Source of the DNA: Lophium mytilinum
Lineage: Eukaryota; Ascomycota; Dothideomycetes; Mytilinidiales; Mytilinidiaceae
DNA length: 64,000 nucleotides
NCBI GenBank assembly: GCA_010093605.1
Contig: MU004197.1
Location: forward strand, 1,240,001 to 1,304,000
Reading direction: 5' to 3'
A program made the translations under genes and the position numbers. This document shows positions 31,300 to 42,824 of the stretch, piece after piece (position 1 is the first letter of the stretch; each line of letters begins with the position of its first letter). The notes beneath the pieces were generated by a model that was not told the origin of the DNA, made no database searches, and was given only the letters and a program-made list of their open reading frames with translations.

Positions 31300-32506
31300 C
31301 GTTGGAGGCAATGTAGAACTGCTCAGCTGGAATGACGGATTTGCAGATGGTGAAGTGGTAGGTGGATTTTCATGCTAACATTTAGAGCTATGATATGAGA
31401 TCTTCCGGATGAACAGAAGTAACGAGAGCTGCTCAAGGGTTTAGTCCAGACTGATATGTCATATTCACCCCATGAGTTGAGGACCTAGTGTCAGGCGCGT
31501 AAGAAATAGCATTTCAGAACGCTGTGGCAAGATGAAGTACCAGATGCTACGATACGTGCTGTTCTTTCGAATCACTCGAGGCAGTTTAGACAATACCCTC
31601 TGAAAGTTTCCGATGGCATACATAGTCAAGAACGAGCAAGTTTTAAGGGTATATATTTTGAAATATTTTGGAAATCCTCAATTATCAGAAGCGGGATGCG
31701 GGAAAGCGGAGTGACAGACATGCCGGAGTGGTGCAGTGGTGAACACTAAGCCCTCTATAAATCGGTACAGCGCTGCTAACACTTGTCTGTATCTGTCGGT
31801 ATCTGTCTGTACTGATAATTTTTTGATTTTTTTTGGTCCGAGGCCAGGTTCGAATCTCGCAGCGCATTCTTTTTGCACCTTTTTTTCTCGTTGACAGTGA
31901 CGCGAGAACAATCTAGGAGCTACTTATCGACTCACGGGGAGAGTCAAGCGCACGCAAAGGGCGTAACGTATGTATAATAAAGGCGTCGGCTTCCAATGTC
32001 CAAGAGAGAAACCGGACTTAAAAAGGAGAACGGGAGGCTGCTTGTCATTGCTCTAGGAAAAAGGTCGATGCTATATACTCCTGGAATATGGATATTGGCA
32101 TCTTCCTCGGTTGCGACCATATTGACTATAGTATAACTCTTGCTGCAAGGGGCATATGCGCATGTCGGTTCCGATAGTCTAACAGTCACATCGACGAAGG
32201 GACCCTCTTTGTGAATTTTTTTCCAAAGTGTTTTTTTGTCATCTATTCCCACATCCATTGGATATGATAGTGTACTGTGGCGTACGTAGGTATCGCTCAG
32301 AAAACGCGTAAAAGTCAATGCTCAATCCGCTCCGCTCCGCTATAACGCGGGACATAATCCTTCATGAAAGACGTCAAACCACCGCTTCTAATACTCCGAA
32401 CGCACGCCGTACCTGTACATGTACATATGTTATGCAAGTGCTATGCCAAGCCAATCAAGTTCGAACCAAGGAAAATGATGTTTTATGTGTGAGACAACCA
32501 CGACTA
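31300..32506. other. Intergenic, with a Pol III-like segment
   Basis: 1.2 kb without a supported protein gene. It contains tRNA-like A- and B-box sequences at 31729-31857. The 124-aa frame on the minus strand at 31944-32318 has no domain. Confidence 0.55.
31729..31873 (+). other. tRNA-like A box, B box and T-run
   Basis: TGGTGCAGTGGT at 31729-31740 matches a tRNA A box, and GGTTCGAATCT at 31847-31857 matches a B box. T-runs follow at about 31868-31873 and again 10 bp later. The spacer of about 105 bp contains three 10-bp units (TGTCTGTATC, TGTCGGTATC, TGTCTGTACT at 31784-31813) and poly-T runs that could end Pol III transcription early. The T-stem and acceptor stem pair poorly in my reading, so this looks like a tRNA pseudogene or tRNA-derived element. 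Confidence 0.35.
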
Positions 32507-33687
32507 CTACTTCTTCCGTGACATGGACAGATGCGAGTACACCCAACCGCCGCCAAGCGCCAGCACGATGCCAGCAATTTCCTTGTCGGAGAGGATGGTG
32601 CCGTCGCTGTACCAGCCGAAAGAGAGAATGAGGATGGTTTTGAGGTGTCCTACGACGTTGAACTAAAATCCATTAGCGGGGTTTATAAAAAATGGGGTTT
32701 GGGAGGTTGAGCTTACGGTCAAGGCAGAGGTGCGGCCAATGATGAGAAATTGGGACAAGTTCAGGAGACTGGCCATGATTCCCGAGGCACAGAGCGCGAG
32801 GATGATATCGGTGGGGATCGCGTGGACATCGGGCATCTTGTCAAAGAAGGGGACAAAGGGAATCAAGAGGATCACGGAAAGTGGGGCCTGGTTCAGCAGG
32901 AGCTGGGGTCCGGAGACTTCGAAATCTTCAATCTTCTTGCCAATCCAGATCTGGTAGAGGGCGGTCGAGGTGAAGGCCATGACGGCAATTATTACGCCGA
33001 AAAGCTGGGTTTGGGCAGATGCGCGGATGGTGAGGGCGACGCCCATGCAGATGGCGACAATAGCAAGCAGCATGTAGCGGGTGATGGTCTTGTGAAAGAG
33101 GATGAAGTTGAGCAGCACGACGCACGGGGTGGTCATGACCTTAGCGAGCTGGTAGAAGCCGATGGAGTTGTAGGTCAAACTCAGGTTTCCGAGGATCACG
33201 TAGCCGGCAAAGAAGGCGCATACAGGGGCCATCTGCCATGGCGAGAGTCGCACGGCTTTGAAGACGCGGAAGGGGGCGCGAGTGGAAATGTAGAGGACGA
33301 GGCCGGTCGCGGCGAAATGCCACATTACCACCATGAGCTGGCAGGCCTTGAGCTGCGCATCGCTGAAGACTCTGAGGGTGTGTCAGCACGACGTTTCTGA
33401 TACGGGATACGAGGTCCCCTGGATTGCGCTTACTTCTTGCTCAGAAAGATCAGACAGATGGTAGCGACGGTATTGAGGGCGATCCACGCGCAGGTGACAA
33501 TCTGCTCCTTCATCGAGGGCGGGGTAGGAGTCGTGGTCTTCTCAAACTGGGGAAGTGATGTTGTGGAGGGTCGGGGGGAGATCTCGTCCATAAGGAACTC
33601 GGCGGAGGCGCGTTTCTCTTCTTCTGTTGCGCCATGTTAGCCACAAACAGCCGTCTGTATGCGCGCCAGATCCGAGCACTCACCCAT
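32507..33687 (-). CDS. TPT/SLC35E3-type nucleotide-sugar transporter
   Basis: Four coding exons (33684-33687, 33434-33623, 32717-33371, 32507-32662) give 334 aa. The triose-phosphate-translocator/EamA fold is evident: about ten hydrophobic segments, an N-terminal Trp-Ile-Ala-Leu-Asn-Thr-Val-Ala-Thr-Ile helix ending in Leu-Ser-Lys-Lys, a Gly-Asn-Leu-Ser-Leu-Thr-Tyr-Asn-Ser-Ile-Gly-Phe-Tyr-Gln stretch and a Lys-Val-Met-Thr-Thr-Pro motif, both typical of the SLC35E3 subgroup. It probably sits in Golgi or ER; the substrate cannot be read from sequence. The first coding exon is only ATGG, chosen because a strong GTGAGT donor follows and a CTAAC/CAACAG acceptor gives an in-frame junction. The C-terminus ends Ser-Arg-Lys-Lys, a possible ER-retrieval KK signal. 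Confidence 0.88.
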
Positions 33688-35047
33688 CGTGAAAGTAGTG
33701 CTTGAAGCAAGTCCGGAAAAGCGAGTGTCGGTGTAAGAGCAGTCGGGCTACGCGGGCATCCTGCGGCGACGCGGTGGTGTGAAAGGAGGGTGTTCAAGGA
33801 AAGCGGAGGGTCGGGCAAGCAAGGGGGCGCCTCGTCGGTGGCAGGCGGTCCTCTCGTGGCTTCAAAAGTGCGGGCGGCGAGGGGGGATGTAGTTGTACAA
33901 AGTCGCAAGGAGGCGGCGATGGTGAAGGCCAGGAGTAAATATAGCGGGCCGAGGGGTGCAACGCAAATCTCCACTGCCAAACACGGGCTGACGGCGTTGC
34001 CCAGCAAGGATTCGACACTCACAACGCGATGCCGCATCCAGCGACCGCAGCGGGCTCCGGCCAATTGCGCCCTGAAACGCGGGCTCGGCGTGATCTTGCG
34101 GCTAGCAACAGGCCCAAGGCGGTTTGGCAACATGGCAAGCTGCTGCAGGGCAACTCGACGCCGCAACTGTGTCTTTTTTGTGAGCACAGCCGCATCCGTC
34201 CGAGTAAAAATACTTTTGCCTCGCCCCACGCGTGCAAGTAGAGTGCTGCTGCTGACCGCTGAGACGCTGAAACGCTTATTCAGAGTGACTGCATGCACTA
34301 CGACGGCCAGGGATCCCCGTGTGATCATGACGACCCGATATCAGCTACACTTCCGCCGACCTCCAGGACCTCCAGGACCTCCTTGTCGGACGCCCCGGCA
34401 CGCCGCACACCAGCACAGCACAGCAGAAGCTCTCTCATGCATGCTCAGCTCTTGGGCATCTTGGCAACGATGCCAAATCAAACACCACCACTGACCACCC
34501 ATCGTATCGTAGCTTTTTCGGCCCGTTGCTGGCGCCACTCTCCACGCCTATCTGCCCCCAACCCGTGATCGAGAACCCCCTTCCTTAATCCCGCTGTCTG
34601 TAGCACCTTGTAGAGGCCGTGCCAGCATCTGCCTGTCCGCTCCGCCTGCTTCGTACTGACCCGTGCCGTGCTCGCAAACTGCCCCTGGGACTCCAGTGAT
34701 CTGCTAAGGGATGAGGTGCTCGCGCCTCACAGACGCATTGCCGCCGATTGTCATCAGCCCATTCCGATTGCTCATTTCTCTTCCAATGAAATTGCACATT
34801 CCAAGCCCCGAGTTGTGGACCCTTAGTTCCCGCCGCAGGTGAGCGAAAGCCTATTCCGCCAGCCAGCCTGTCGCTGCTGGCCTAAATGTAAGTAGCTTCC
34901 CTCCTGCTTATATCAATTCTCTCCCCCTCCACATCCACCCCTCTGAGCCTCAGCCTTGCCACATCTCCAACCTCACATTCACCTCACACTCGTTTCCCCT
35001 CTTTTTCCTTTGTTCTGTCCATGGTTCGCACCACATAAAACATCGCC
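33688..35047. other. Divergent promoter region, about 1.36 kb
   Basis: Between the SLC35-type transporter and the GT8-type gene. Large overlapping frames on both strands (33510-34328 minus and 33790-34494 plus) overlap the transporter exons or lack domains. A pyrimidine-rich tract at about 34915-35010 precedes the glycosyltransferase ATG. Confidence 0.55.
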
Positions 35048-36229
35048 ATGGCCTCCCGCCTCCGAGACGCCCGCGTCCTGATCTCTATTGCTGTTGCCTT
35101 CATTGTCCTCATCGCCCTATTCGGCCTCAATCATGACCGGGCTGCTGGATTTGTCGACAGCCACTTGCGCCCGGATCACCGTCCGCATTCTCCTCCACCA
35201 AAACCCCACCATGTCCCCGGCATCAACAGCCACGATGGTGAGCCTGACCAGGAGCACGCAGCCCCGTCAGATATCCCCGAGGGTCCAGAACGCCTTGCCT
35301 ATGTGACCTGGCTCTCTAGCACCGTGGCCGGTGAGAACAGTGAGAACCTTGAAGAGGACAACTACTTCGTCGCAACCCGCCTCCTAGTATGGCAGCTACT
35401 GCACAACGAGAAGACCCGCACGACCAACAACATCGATGTAGTTGTAGTTGTGACCCCCGACGTCTCCGACTCCCGCATCATGCGCCTGAAGAAAGACGGT
35501 GCTATTGTCAAGCACATCGAGTTTGTCCACGGTAACAATGACGGCTGGCTGCACCCCTCGGAATCCCGCTGGAGCGACATCATGTCCAAGCTGCGCGTGT
35601 GGCAACTGACCGACTACTCGCGGATCCTGATGCTGGACGGCGACATGGTGCTGCAGCGGCCTCTGGACGGCATCTTCGACGAGCCCGACGCCCAGATCGT
35701 GCCGACGCTCACGAATGTCACCGCAAAGGACGACGAGCCGGAGCTACCGGAGGACTACCTTCTCGCATCCTTCGGCGAGACCTACAACGAAGACCACGGC
35801 TACCCGCCTGACTGGGACCACGGACTGAAGAAGTACGGCAAGTTCTGTGCGGGCTTCTTCATGCTGAAGCCCTCGGAGAAGATCTTCAACTACTACAAAG
35901 CCCTCCTCGACATCGAGGGCCGCTTCGACTCGAAATATATGGAGCAGAACCTGCTGAACTACGCGCACCGCTGGGACGGCGCCATGCCGTGGCGAGAGAT
36001 CCCGACCACCTGGAATATCCGATCCATCAACGACCACGATTTCGACGAGGGCGTCGCTTCCATGCACGAGAAGTGGTGGGACCTGATCTTTAGCAAGAGC
36101 GAGAAGATTATGAATTTTATGAAGTCGCAGCGGTGGCAGATGGAGGGGTACTATAAAGCACTCGACGAGAAGGAGGAGCTGAAAAAGGGCCCGATGTCGA
36201 GAGTTATGCGGAGGATGTTGCAGGGGTGA
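35048..36229 (+). CDS. GT8-type (glycogenin-like) glycosyltransferase
   Basis: Single-exon, 393-aa type II membrane protein. A short basic N-terminus precedes one transmembrane anchor (about 12-26) and a Pro/His-rich stem (about 40-75). The catalytic domain starts near Tyr-Val-Thr-Trp-Leu. The metal-binding DxD motif reads Leu-Asp-Gly-Asp-Met (D197 and D199), preceded by a Lys-Leu-Arg-Val-Trp-Gln-Leu segment as in GT8 enzymes. Gly-Phe-Phe-Met-Leu near 280 and a late Asn-Leu-Leu-Asn-Tyr segment also fit. The likely location is Golgi lumen, with a nucleotide-sugar donor; a GlcNAc or glucosyl transferase is plausible but the acceptor is unknown. The Kozak-like context CGCCATGGCC supports the start. 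Confidence 0.87.
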   Translation: MASRLRDARVLISIAVAFIVLIALFGLNHDRAAGFVDSHLRPDHRPHSPPPKPHHVPGINSHDGEPDQEHAAPSDIPEGPERLAYVTWLSSTVAGENSENLEEDNYFVATRLLVWQLLHNEKTRTTNNIDVVVVVTPDVSDSRIMRLKKDGAIVKHIEFVHGNNDGWLHPSESRWSDIMSKLRVWQLTDYSRILMLDGDMVLQRPLDGIFDEPDAQIVPTLTNVTAKDDEPELPEDYLLASFGETYNEDHGYPPDWDHGLKKYGKFCAGFFMLKPSEKIFNYYKALLDIEGRFDSKYMEQNLLNYAHRWDGAMPWREIPTTWNIRSINDHDFDEGVASMHEKWWDLIFSKSEKIMNFMKSQRWQMEGYYKALDEKEELKKGPMSRVMRRMLQG

Positions 36230-39125
36230 AGAGGAGCAGGAGGAGGCAACTACGAACATGGTTCGAATCGAGGCATTGCATTGCATTCAGCGACATTTGG
36301 AGAACCCGTCCCCATCGAGCTATAGAATTCGGGTATGGGAACGGAGTTACAATCATGTGCTTGCCCCGCCACAACTGTACAACAGTACTAGGCTTAGCTA
36401 TCAGGAAACGGCGTTGCACGGCGTAAGGGCTCATCAGCTTTTTGGAGGATACAACCGATATTGGTTTGGTTCTCACTATACCCAAGATGTAAAAAATTCC
36501 TTTTCTTCTCCGGGTAGGCATAGACGGGGGAGTATGTAGTCCCAATAGCATAAGGCTCACCGCCTCAAATTTTCTCGAGACTTTGCTTTCTTTTTCTTGG
36601 TTGCCTCGCAAGCTTTCCCATTCCCTATCCCGTCCCACTCTCTCTTGGCTGCTGACTCTTACCTGCAAACCGCGCGGCCACGCGCACATAGCCGTATTGA
36701 ACACGAGAAAATCAGCCTAGACTCTCCCGCTCCGCTGTCCTCCCATCCTATCCGTCCTCCATCTCGCCCGACCCGTCACCTAAGCTCACATTCCTGCTAT
36801 AAAACCTCTTAGTAATTATCCCGTGTTTAAAGAAGCTACATAGAGATTCCCGCGAACTCCTCTAAACGCTACGTCAATAGCACACCGACTCCAGAAATAG
36901 AATTCAGCTGTCTGAGATTTAATCAAAATCCTAGCTGTAGATTGCCCGCAGCGTCACCTGTGCCGCCCCGCGGAACTGGGTTTCGGTTCGGTGCGCAAGG
37001 TTGACTTTTTTTGATTCCCAACACCGTTCGAGGCGCTGGGATGCAAGGCGCACAGCCCCCCTCCGAGCCGGAGCTTGGCGGCACAGCGGATTGGGAGGGT
37101 GTGAGGTCGGGATAGAGCAGGGTACGTAAAATAGGGAGGTTTAGGAGGGACAGGGGTCGTCGCTTGACGATCTAAGATTGGAGATGCCGAGGGAGATCGC
37201 GGCTGGGGTGCGTGTTGGGGTGTAGAATTCGAGAATTGGCAGGGTTGGCGTGGAGGATGGAGGAGGGATTGGGGATGGATGTTGGTGTTGGCTGTTACTT
37301 TGATTATGGAATCGTTAGGTTCGGGATAAGATTTAGTAGTATGGGTTGGAGATTATCCAGGCGATTTGGAGCTGAGCGCGGGATGGAATGATGAGGTGAT
37401 GTCTTCTGCTCGTACATGCGGAAGGTTCGGGCTTGCAAGGTATACTCCTGTGCGGTCTCGGTGCTCCTAGTGCAGGTTTCCTCCATGGCTTTTGAGTGGT
37501 TGGATCGCTTAGCACGTGTGTGTCTTGAATGGTCTCGGGCGGCGAGGTTCTGTGGAGCCCAGGATTTGGGATTTGTTTCGGATTGTGCGTCGGTCCGCTG
37601 TTTGAGGTGGAGGGATTATGGAATCGTAATTTGGGGAGTGGGGAGGTGATCTTTTGTGGGCATCCTCCGCCGTTGTGGGATTTGCGTACAGTTCTCTAAT
37701 AGGTGTTTCTTACTCGTAGTTTGAAATGCTTACTGGATTACGAGGGCCATAAGAAGACCAAAGCATATCTCGGCATGCATCTTTGATTCTCTGTAAAATA
37801 TCACGGTGGTAACAATGGACGTCTCCGAGGCGTAACGTCAAGGAATTACCACTTGTTTTTGACATGCCAGTAAAACTCTTCAAGAGCCCCCAGGCATGGA
37901 GCAACACTTGCCCGAAAGACATGCCAGTGACCTACGAACAGAAGAGCTGTAAAGACCTCCTCAATTACTAATTTTCTCTCCGCCTCGTCAAGAAAAGGTC
38001 CCCATATCTTCCTGTTCAGCGCTTATGTCTTCCTGTTCCAAATCTCTGAAAAACGCAACGCCCATCTTCACACCTAACCTCACCCCTCCTATCCTCCGCC
38101 CGCTCTCTTCAGCCATCTGCTCAAAGCCCTCCATCAAGAAATACACATGAGGTCATTGATGCTTGTGCGTATTGATAATGGCTTTGTAATGTGTTGAAGG
38201 CTGAGCGGATAAAATTCCCACAATCCCAGAAAGCTCGAGGAGACAATGTGAAGATACACCCGAAAACAGCAACGAGTTGATACGAAAACCCCAATGCTAG
38301 AGTTCTGCAGTCTCGGCAGCAACCCGAATTTGAACGGACTGTCTCTAAGTATCGGGAGATTGCATTCAGAGCTTGAAGATATGTAAGGGAAAGAGAGTGA
38401 GGTTATCAGGGACACATTAGATCGCGTCGCGGCAAAGGATGGAGCATATAGAATAGTAGCTGCGATTTTGAGCACAGGGAAGAGTAGACCATGGCATTGC
38501 TTGGGAGAACGAACTTCTCAGACGCAGGAGGTCTTGCACAGCGATGGGTTGATCTTGGCTCGCCGTTTCCTTGTTACTCTAAGAGTCCGGTCAAGAGTTG
38601 TCGCGGCTTCTAGGAGACGTCGATGGCTGAACTAGAAAGATGTTGCCGGAATTGAGAACAAAAAAGAACAAAAAATAAGCAACGGTTGGCTACAGAAGTA
38701 TAGAGGAAACTGCACTAAGCATAAGAGTAAAAGATGACAGCGAACCTCCAGTCTCTACAATCCAGCATGGTTGCTAGCTTTATGGAAACTGAGTTAGAAA
38801 ATCCGGAGAACCCACCCGAAAGCGAGTTTTTGGGCATTAATCATTTGTTAGCGTCTGTCCTGTATGGTATCTCAATTAAGTTTGGCTATAAGACCTTGAG
38901 ATGCAATGAATAAGATCTTGAGATGCAACAAATAAGACCTTGAGATGCAATGAGACGGTGAATGGAACAGGAGCTTTGAGATTGAGGTCCGAGCTCCCAG
39001 CGCTCGGACCACCACAAAAAGTCTTGGCTCAGAAAACTTCAATTTTTGAAGCTCGCTGGTCAAGCTTCCCGCACGTCGAACCACCCATCCCTCAATCGTC
39101 GCGCAACTTCTTTGAGACAGCAAAA
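36230..39125. other. Long intergenic region, 2.9 kb
   Basis: The longest gene-free stretch outside the RIP block. Open frames are short and none has a domain (for example 37416-37649 and 38134-38475). A short AT-rich patch at about 36795-36930 resembles the RIP block in style but cannot be assigned. A three-unit tandem repeat lies near the CBF5 end. Confidence 0.6.
38888..38955 (+). repeat. Three-copy 23-bp repeat before CBF5
   Basis: Three consecutive imperfect units share TAAGACCTTGAGATGCAATGA (variants GATCTT and GCAACAA). The array ends about 170 bp before the CBF5 ATG, so it lies in that gene's promoter or leader. Confidence 0.8.
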
Positions 39126-40794
39126 ATGGCACTTCAGAAGGTTGCCGCCGATGCCGACTATACAGTCAAGCCTGAGGCTTCGACTCCCGCAATTGACAGC
39201 AGCGACGCCCCTCTCCTCTTGAAGAACTGGTCCGACCGTACGTGGAGAAGTCTCTCTATACACAAGTTGTGCAGAAGCTGACAGGCTATTCAGTGCTTGT
39301 TAGAACTGCCCACTACACTCCCATTCCTATGGGATGTGCACCACACAAACGCGACTTAAAGTCCTACATTAGCTCTGGAGTTATCAACCTCGACAAGCCC
39401 TCGAACCCGTCCAGTCACGAAGTCGTCGCCTGGGTCAAGCGGATGCTCAGGTATAACTCAAGGCAGCCTAACATCTAGAATTCAAGCTAAATATCTTAAT
39501 AGAGTCGAGAAGACTGGCCATAGTGGAACCCTCGATCCCAAAGTCACCGGATGTCTCATCGTCTGCATCGATCGCGCCACGCGTCTCGTCAAGTCTCAAC
39601 AGGGTGCTGGAAAGGAATACGTTTGCGTCATTCGTCTCCATGACACGATACCCGGCGGACAGGCGCAGTTTGCGCGAGCTCTGGAGACCCTCACTGGAGC
39701 TCTCTTCCAGCGACCACCTCTCATCTCGGCCGTGAAACGACAGCTGCGAATCCGAACCATCCACGAGAGCAAGCTCCATGAGTTTGACAACGAGAGGCAT
39801 CTCGCTGTCTTCTGGGTCAGCTGCGAAGCCGGTACCTACATTCGAACACTTTGCGTTCATCTCGGCCTGCTCCTTGGAGTGGGTGCACATATGCAGGAGC
39901 TGAGGCGAGTGCGCAGTGGAGCTATGGATGAAGAGAAGGGTCTGGTCACGCTGCATGATGTTCTGGATGCACAGTACTGCTACGACAACAACCGCGACGA
40001 GTCCTACCTTCGACGGGTCATTTCACCATTGGAATCCCTTCTTACTACCTACAAGCGTATCATGGTCAAGGACAGCTCCGTCAACGCTATCTGCTACGGT
40101 GCCAAGCTCATGATTCCTGGACTTCTCCGATTCGGTACGTTTCATTGCTGTGCTAAAGCTGCAACATACTAATGCACATTAACAGAGGCCGGTATCGATG
40201 CCCACGAAGAGGTTGTTCTCATGACTACCAAGGGCGAGGCTATTGCCTTGGGTATTGCACAGATGTCTACCGTAGAGATGTCATCCTGCGACCATGGCGT
40301 TGTCGCCAAAGTCAAGAGATGCATCATGGAGCGCGATCTATACCCGAAGCGATGGGGCATGGGCCCAGTTGCATTGGAAAAGAAGAAGATGAAGGCTGAT
40401 GGCACTCTTGACGTGAGTTTGGCAGCTTCAGTCGCAGGATAACCACTAACTTTTACAGAAATATGGACGAGCAAATGAAGCCACCCCTGCCAAGTGGAAC
40501 AAGGAATACAAGGACTTTGGCGCCCCTGCTCCCCCAGCAGCATCAGCGCCGTTGGCCGAGACCACTGACAAGATGGATGTCTTGTCCGCTCCTCCAGTCG
40601 AGCCCACCGGCGAGATTGAGACTTCTGCCGGTGCCGAGGACGGCGAAAAGAAGAAGCGGAAGCGCAAGGAGGAAGATGAGGACGAGGAGTCGAAAGCCGA
40701 GCGGAAACGCAAGAAGAAGGAAAAGAAGGAGAAGAAAGTGAAGAAGGAGAAAAAGGTCAAAAAGGAGAAGGTCGAGGACTCTGACAGTGACTGA
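39126..40794 (+). CDS. CBF5: H/ACA snoRNP pseudouridine synthase Cbf5
   Basis: Five exons (39126-39237, 39294-39450, 39503-40134, 40186-40412, 40459-40794) give 487 aa, the family's usual length. It is the dyskerin/Cbf5 catalytic subunit of H/ACA ribonucleoproteins and isomerises uridine to pseudouridine in rRNA and snRNA in the nucleolus. An N-terminal dyskerin-like segment leads to the TruB domain with the catalytic Asp in [11 protein letters not shown] (D101). The PUA domain follows ([12 protein letters not shown] region). The C-terminus has the expected Lys/Glu-rich KKE tail, about 340 bp of coding sequence with a late acidic end. Introns are 46-56 bp. A three-unit repeat lies upstream. 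Confidence 0.97.
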
Positions 40795-41450
40795 AGTTGA
40801 CGGGTACTGCTGTGAGAGAGATGGCTTGTGAAAAGCTCGGTTTCATGTCGAGTGTCAGTTCTTCAGGTGATTCTCAGCTGAGGGATGACGGGCGGATGCA
40901 TGTCTGGATAGGCTTCCTGTGGGATGAGCTCTGTCATTGTACCATATCAGTACAGGCATGAGCCTGGCGTTTGCGGACAGCAAGGAGTCCGGCGTGTGCT
41001 TATGGGTTTCAAACGGAGAAAAGCGTGGACCACTTGGATGTACGACAGGCGAGAACAATGGCAAGTTCGCAAGCCTTTGAAATAGTCCAAAAAAATACGA
41101 ATCCAACACAAACATTTCTTGATCAAATCACCTTGCTGTGCTGTGCCTCTCTTTGACCACCGACGACGCATGAATACTCTAGAATACCTGTTTGTTACTG
41201 TTGAACAGTTTTACAGCGAATAGAAGCTTCTCGAAGCTTCGACCAGTGACGTCTGCCGCCGGGATTGCTGCCAAGAACGTGGAGAGACTCGATTTACGGT
41301 TGACCTGAAAGTCCCGCAGCCCGACCGCCAACTCTCACTCTCACACTTCCACACCGCCCGCGAGTAATACTACAGACGCCTCTCTGCTTTACATAACGCT
41401 ATTCTCGTACTCTGCAGCTCGTCTAGCAATTGTGCACACCATCACACATC
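40795..41450. other. Intergenic, CBF5 to DnaJ
   Basis: 656 bp holding the CBF5 3' region and the DnaJ promoter. Short frames on both strands (40855-41171) show no domain. Confidence 0.6.
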
Positions 41451-42824
41451 ATGGTCAAAGAGACCAAGCTCTACGATCAGCTAGGTAAGGCTACCCCTCC
41501 ACCCCTCATGCCACCATTTATCTTCACGATTTTGAAGTTTGCAATGCTGATGTTTTCACTTAGGAATATCCTCGTCGGCTGGACAGGATGAAATCAAGAA
41601 GGCGTACCGCAAAGCGGCGCTGAAATGGCATCCGGACAAGAACAAGGACAATCCGGCCGCGTCCGAGAAGTTCAAAGGCAAGTACTATCACCAAACGTAT
41701 ATAACTACATACTAGAGTTTGGTTTTGGCCAATCAAACAACTCTTCTCGTATAACTGCTAACCTGATCTGTGTACTATAGAAGTCTCCCAAGCATACGAA
41801 ATCCTCTCCGACCCCGAAAAGAGAAAGACATACGATCAATTCGGCCTCGAATTTCTCCTTCGCGGCGGTAACGTGCCGCCTGAGCCCTCTTCCGGCGGCT
41901 CCGGAGGCTTCGATGGATCAGGCTTCTCAGGCTTCCCGGGTGCAGGAGGCATGCCGGGTGGCGGCGGTGGTGGAACGCGGACTTTCCACTTTTCGACCGG
42001 TGGCGGCGGTGGCGGACCCGGCGGCTTTCACTTCTCGAATCCAGAAAGCATATTCTCGGAGTTCCTACGTGGAGGCGGGGCTGGCATGCATGAGGAGGAT
42101 GACTTTGGTGGGTTCGGTGGTGGTTTTGGAAGCATGCCTGGAGTACCGCCCATGAGCGGTTCCGCGAGGGCGGCGAGAGGAACTAAGGGCTCGAGGTTCG
42201 ACGGTGGCAGACGGGCGCCGACACCTGAGGTGACGGTGGTAGAGAAGCCGCTGCCAGTGAGCCTGGAGGAACTGTTCAGCGGTACGACGAAGAAGATGAA
42301 AATCAAGCGCAAAACATATGATCAGGCGACTGGAAAGCAGAGCACACAGGATCGGATCCTGGAGGTTCCAATCAAGAAGGGCTTGAAGGCTGGCAGCAAG
42401 ATCAAGTTTTCAGACGTTGGAGATCAGGTAGAGGGTGGAACGCAAGATCTGCACTTCATTGTCCAAGAGGTACGTACTACGACTCTTCATCCTACATACC
42501 CTCTAAGGACAGCACTAACGTTGGAAATAGAAAGCACATCCTCTCTTCACTCGCGAAGGCGACGACATCAAGAACATCGTCGATATTGATCTGAAGGAAG
42601 CCTTGACCGGCTGGAAACGCACTGTCCAGACAATCGACGGAAAGCAACTCAGCGTCAGCAGCGCGGGCCCTACACCCCCTACATATGAAGACCGCTTCCC
42701 CAATCTCGGCATGCCAAAGAGCAAGAAACCAACCGAGCGCGGCGACTTTGTCATTGGAGTACGAATCAAGTTCCCAACCTCACTCACACAGCAGCAAAAA
42801 GAGGCTTTGAAGGGCATACTATAA
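41451..42824 (+). CDS. SIS1: Type II DnaJ/Hsp40 co-chaperone (Sis1/Psi1)
   Basis: Four exons (41451-41484, 41564-41677, 41781-42469, 42531-42824) give 376 aa. The J domain (about 1-70) has HPD at 34-36 and stimulates Hsp70 ATPase. A Gly/Phe-rich region follows (about 80-165). There is no zinc-finger, so it is a type II protein, and the two C-terminal β-sandwich peptide-binding domains run from about 185 to the end ([10 protein letters not shown] motif). Cytosol and nucleus; acts in general folding, prion and translation-linked roles in yeast. The second intron (41678-41780) starts with GC rather than GT (AAAG/GCAAGT), a GC-AG intron. Exon 1 is only 34 nt. Confidence 0.95.

Noticed and set aside
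33510-34494. 272-aa minus and 234-aa plus frames
   Set aside because: They overlap each other and the SLC35-type exons, are of GC-rich composition and lack any domain.
36795-36930. Possible fragment of reverse transcriptase
   Set aside because: One frame reads Tyr-Pro-Val-Phe-Lys-Glu-Ala-Thr, recalling a LINE block, but the following residues do not continue the match and the segment is too short.
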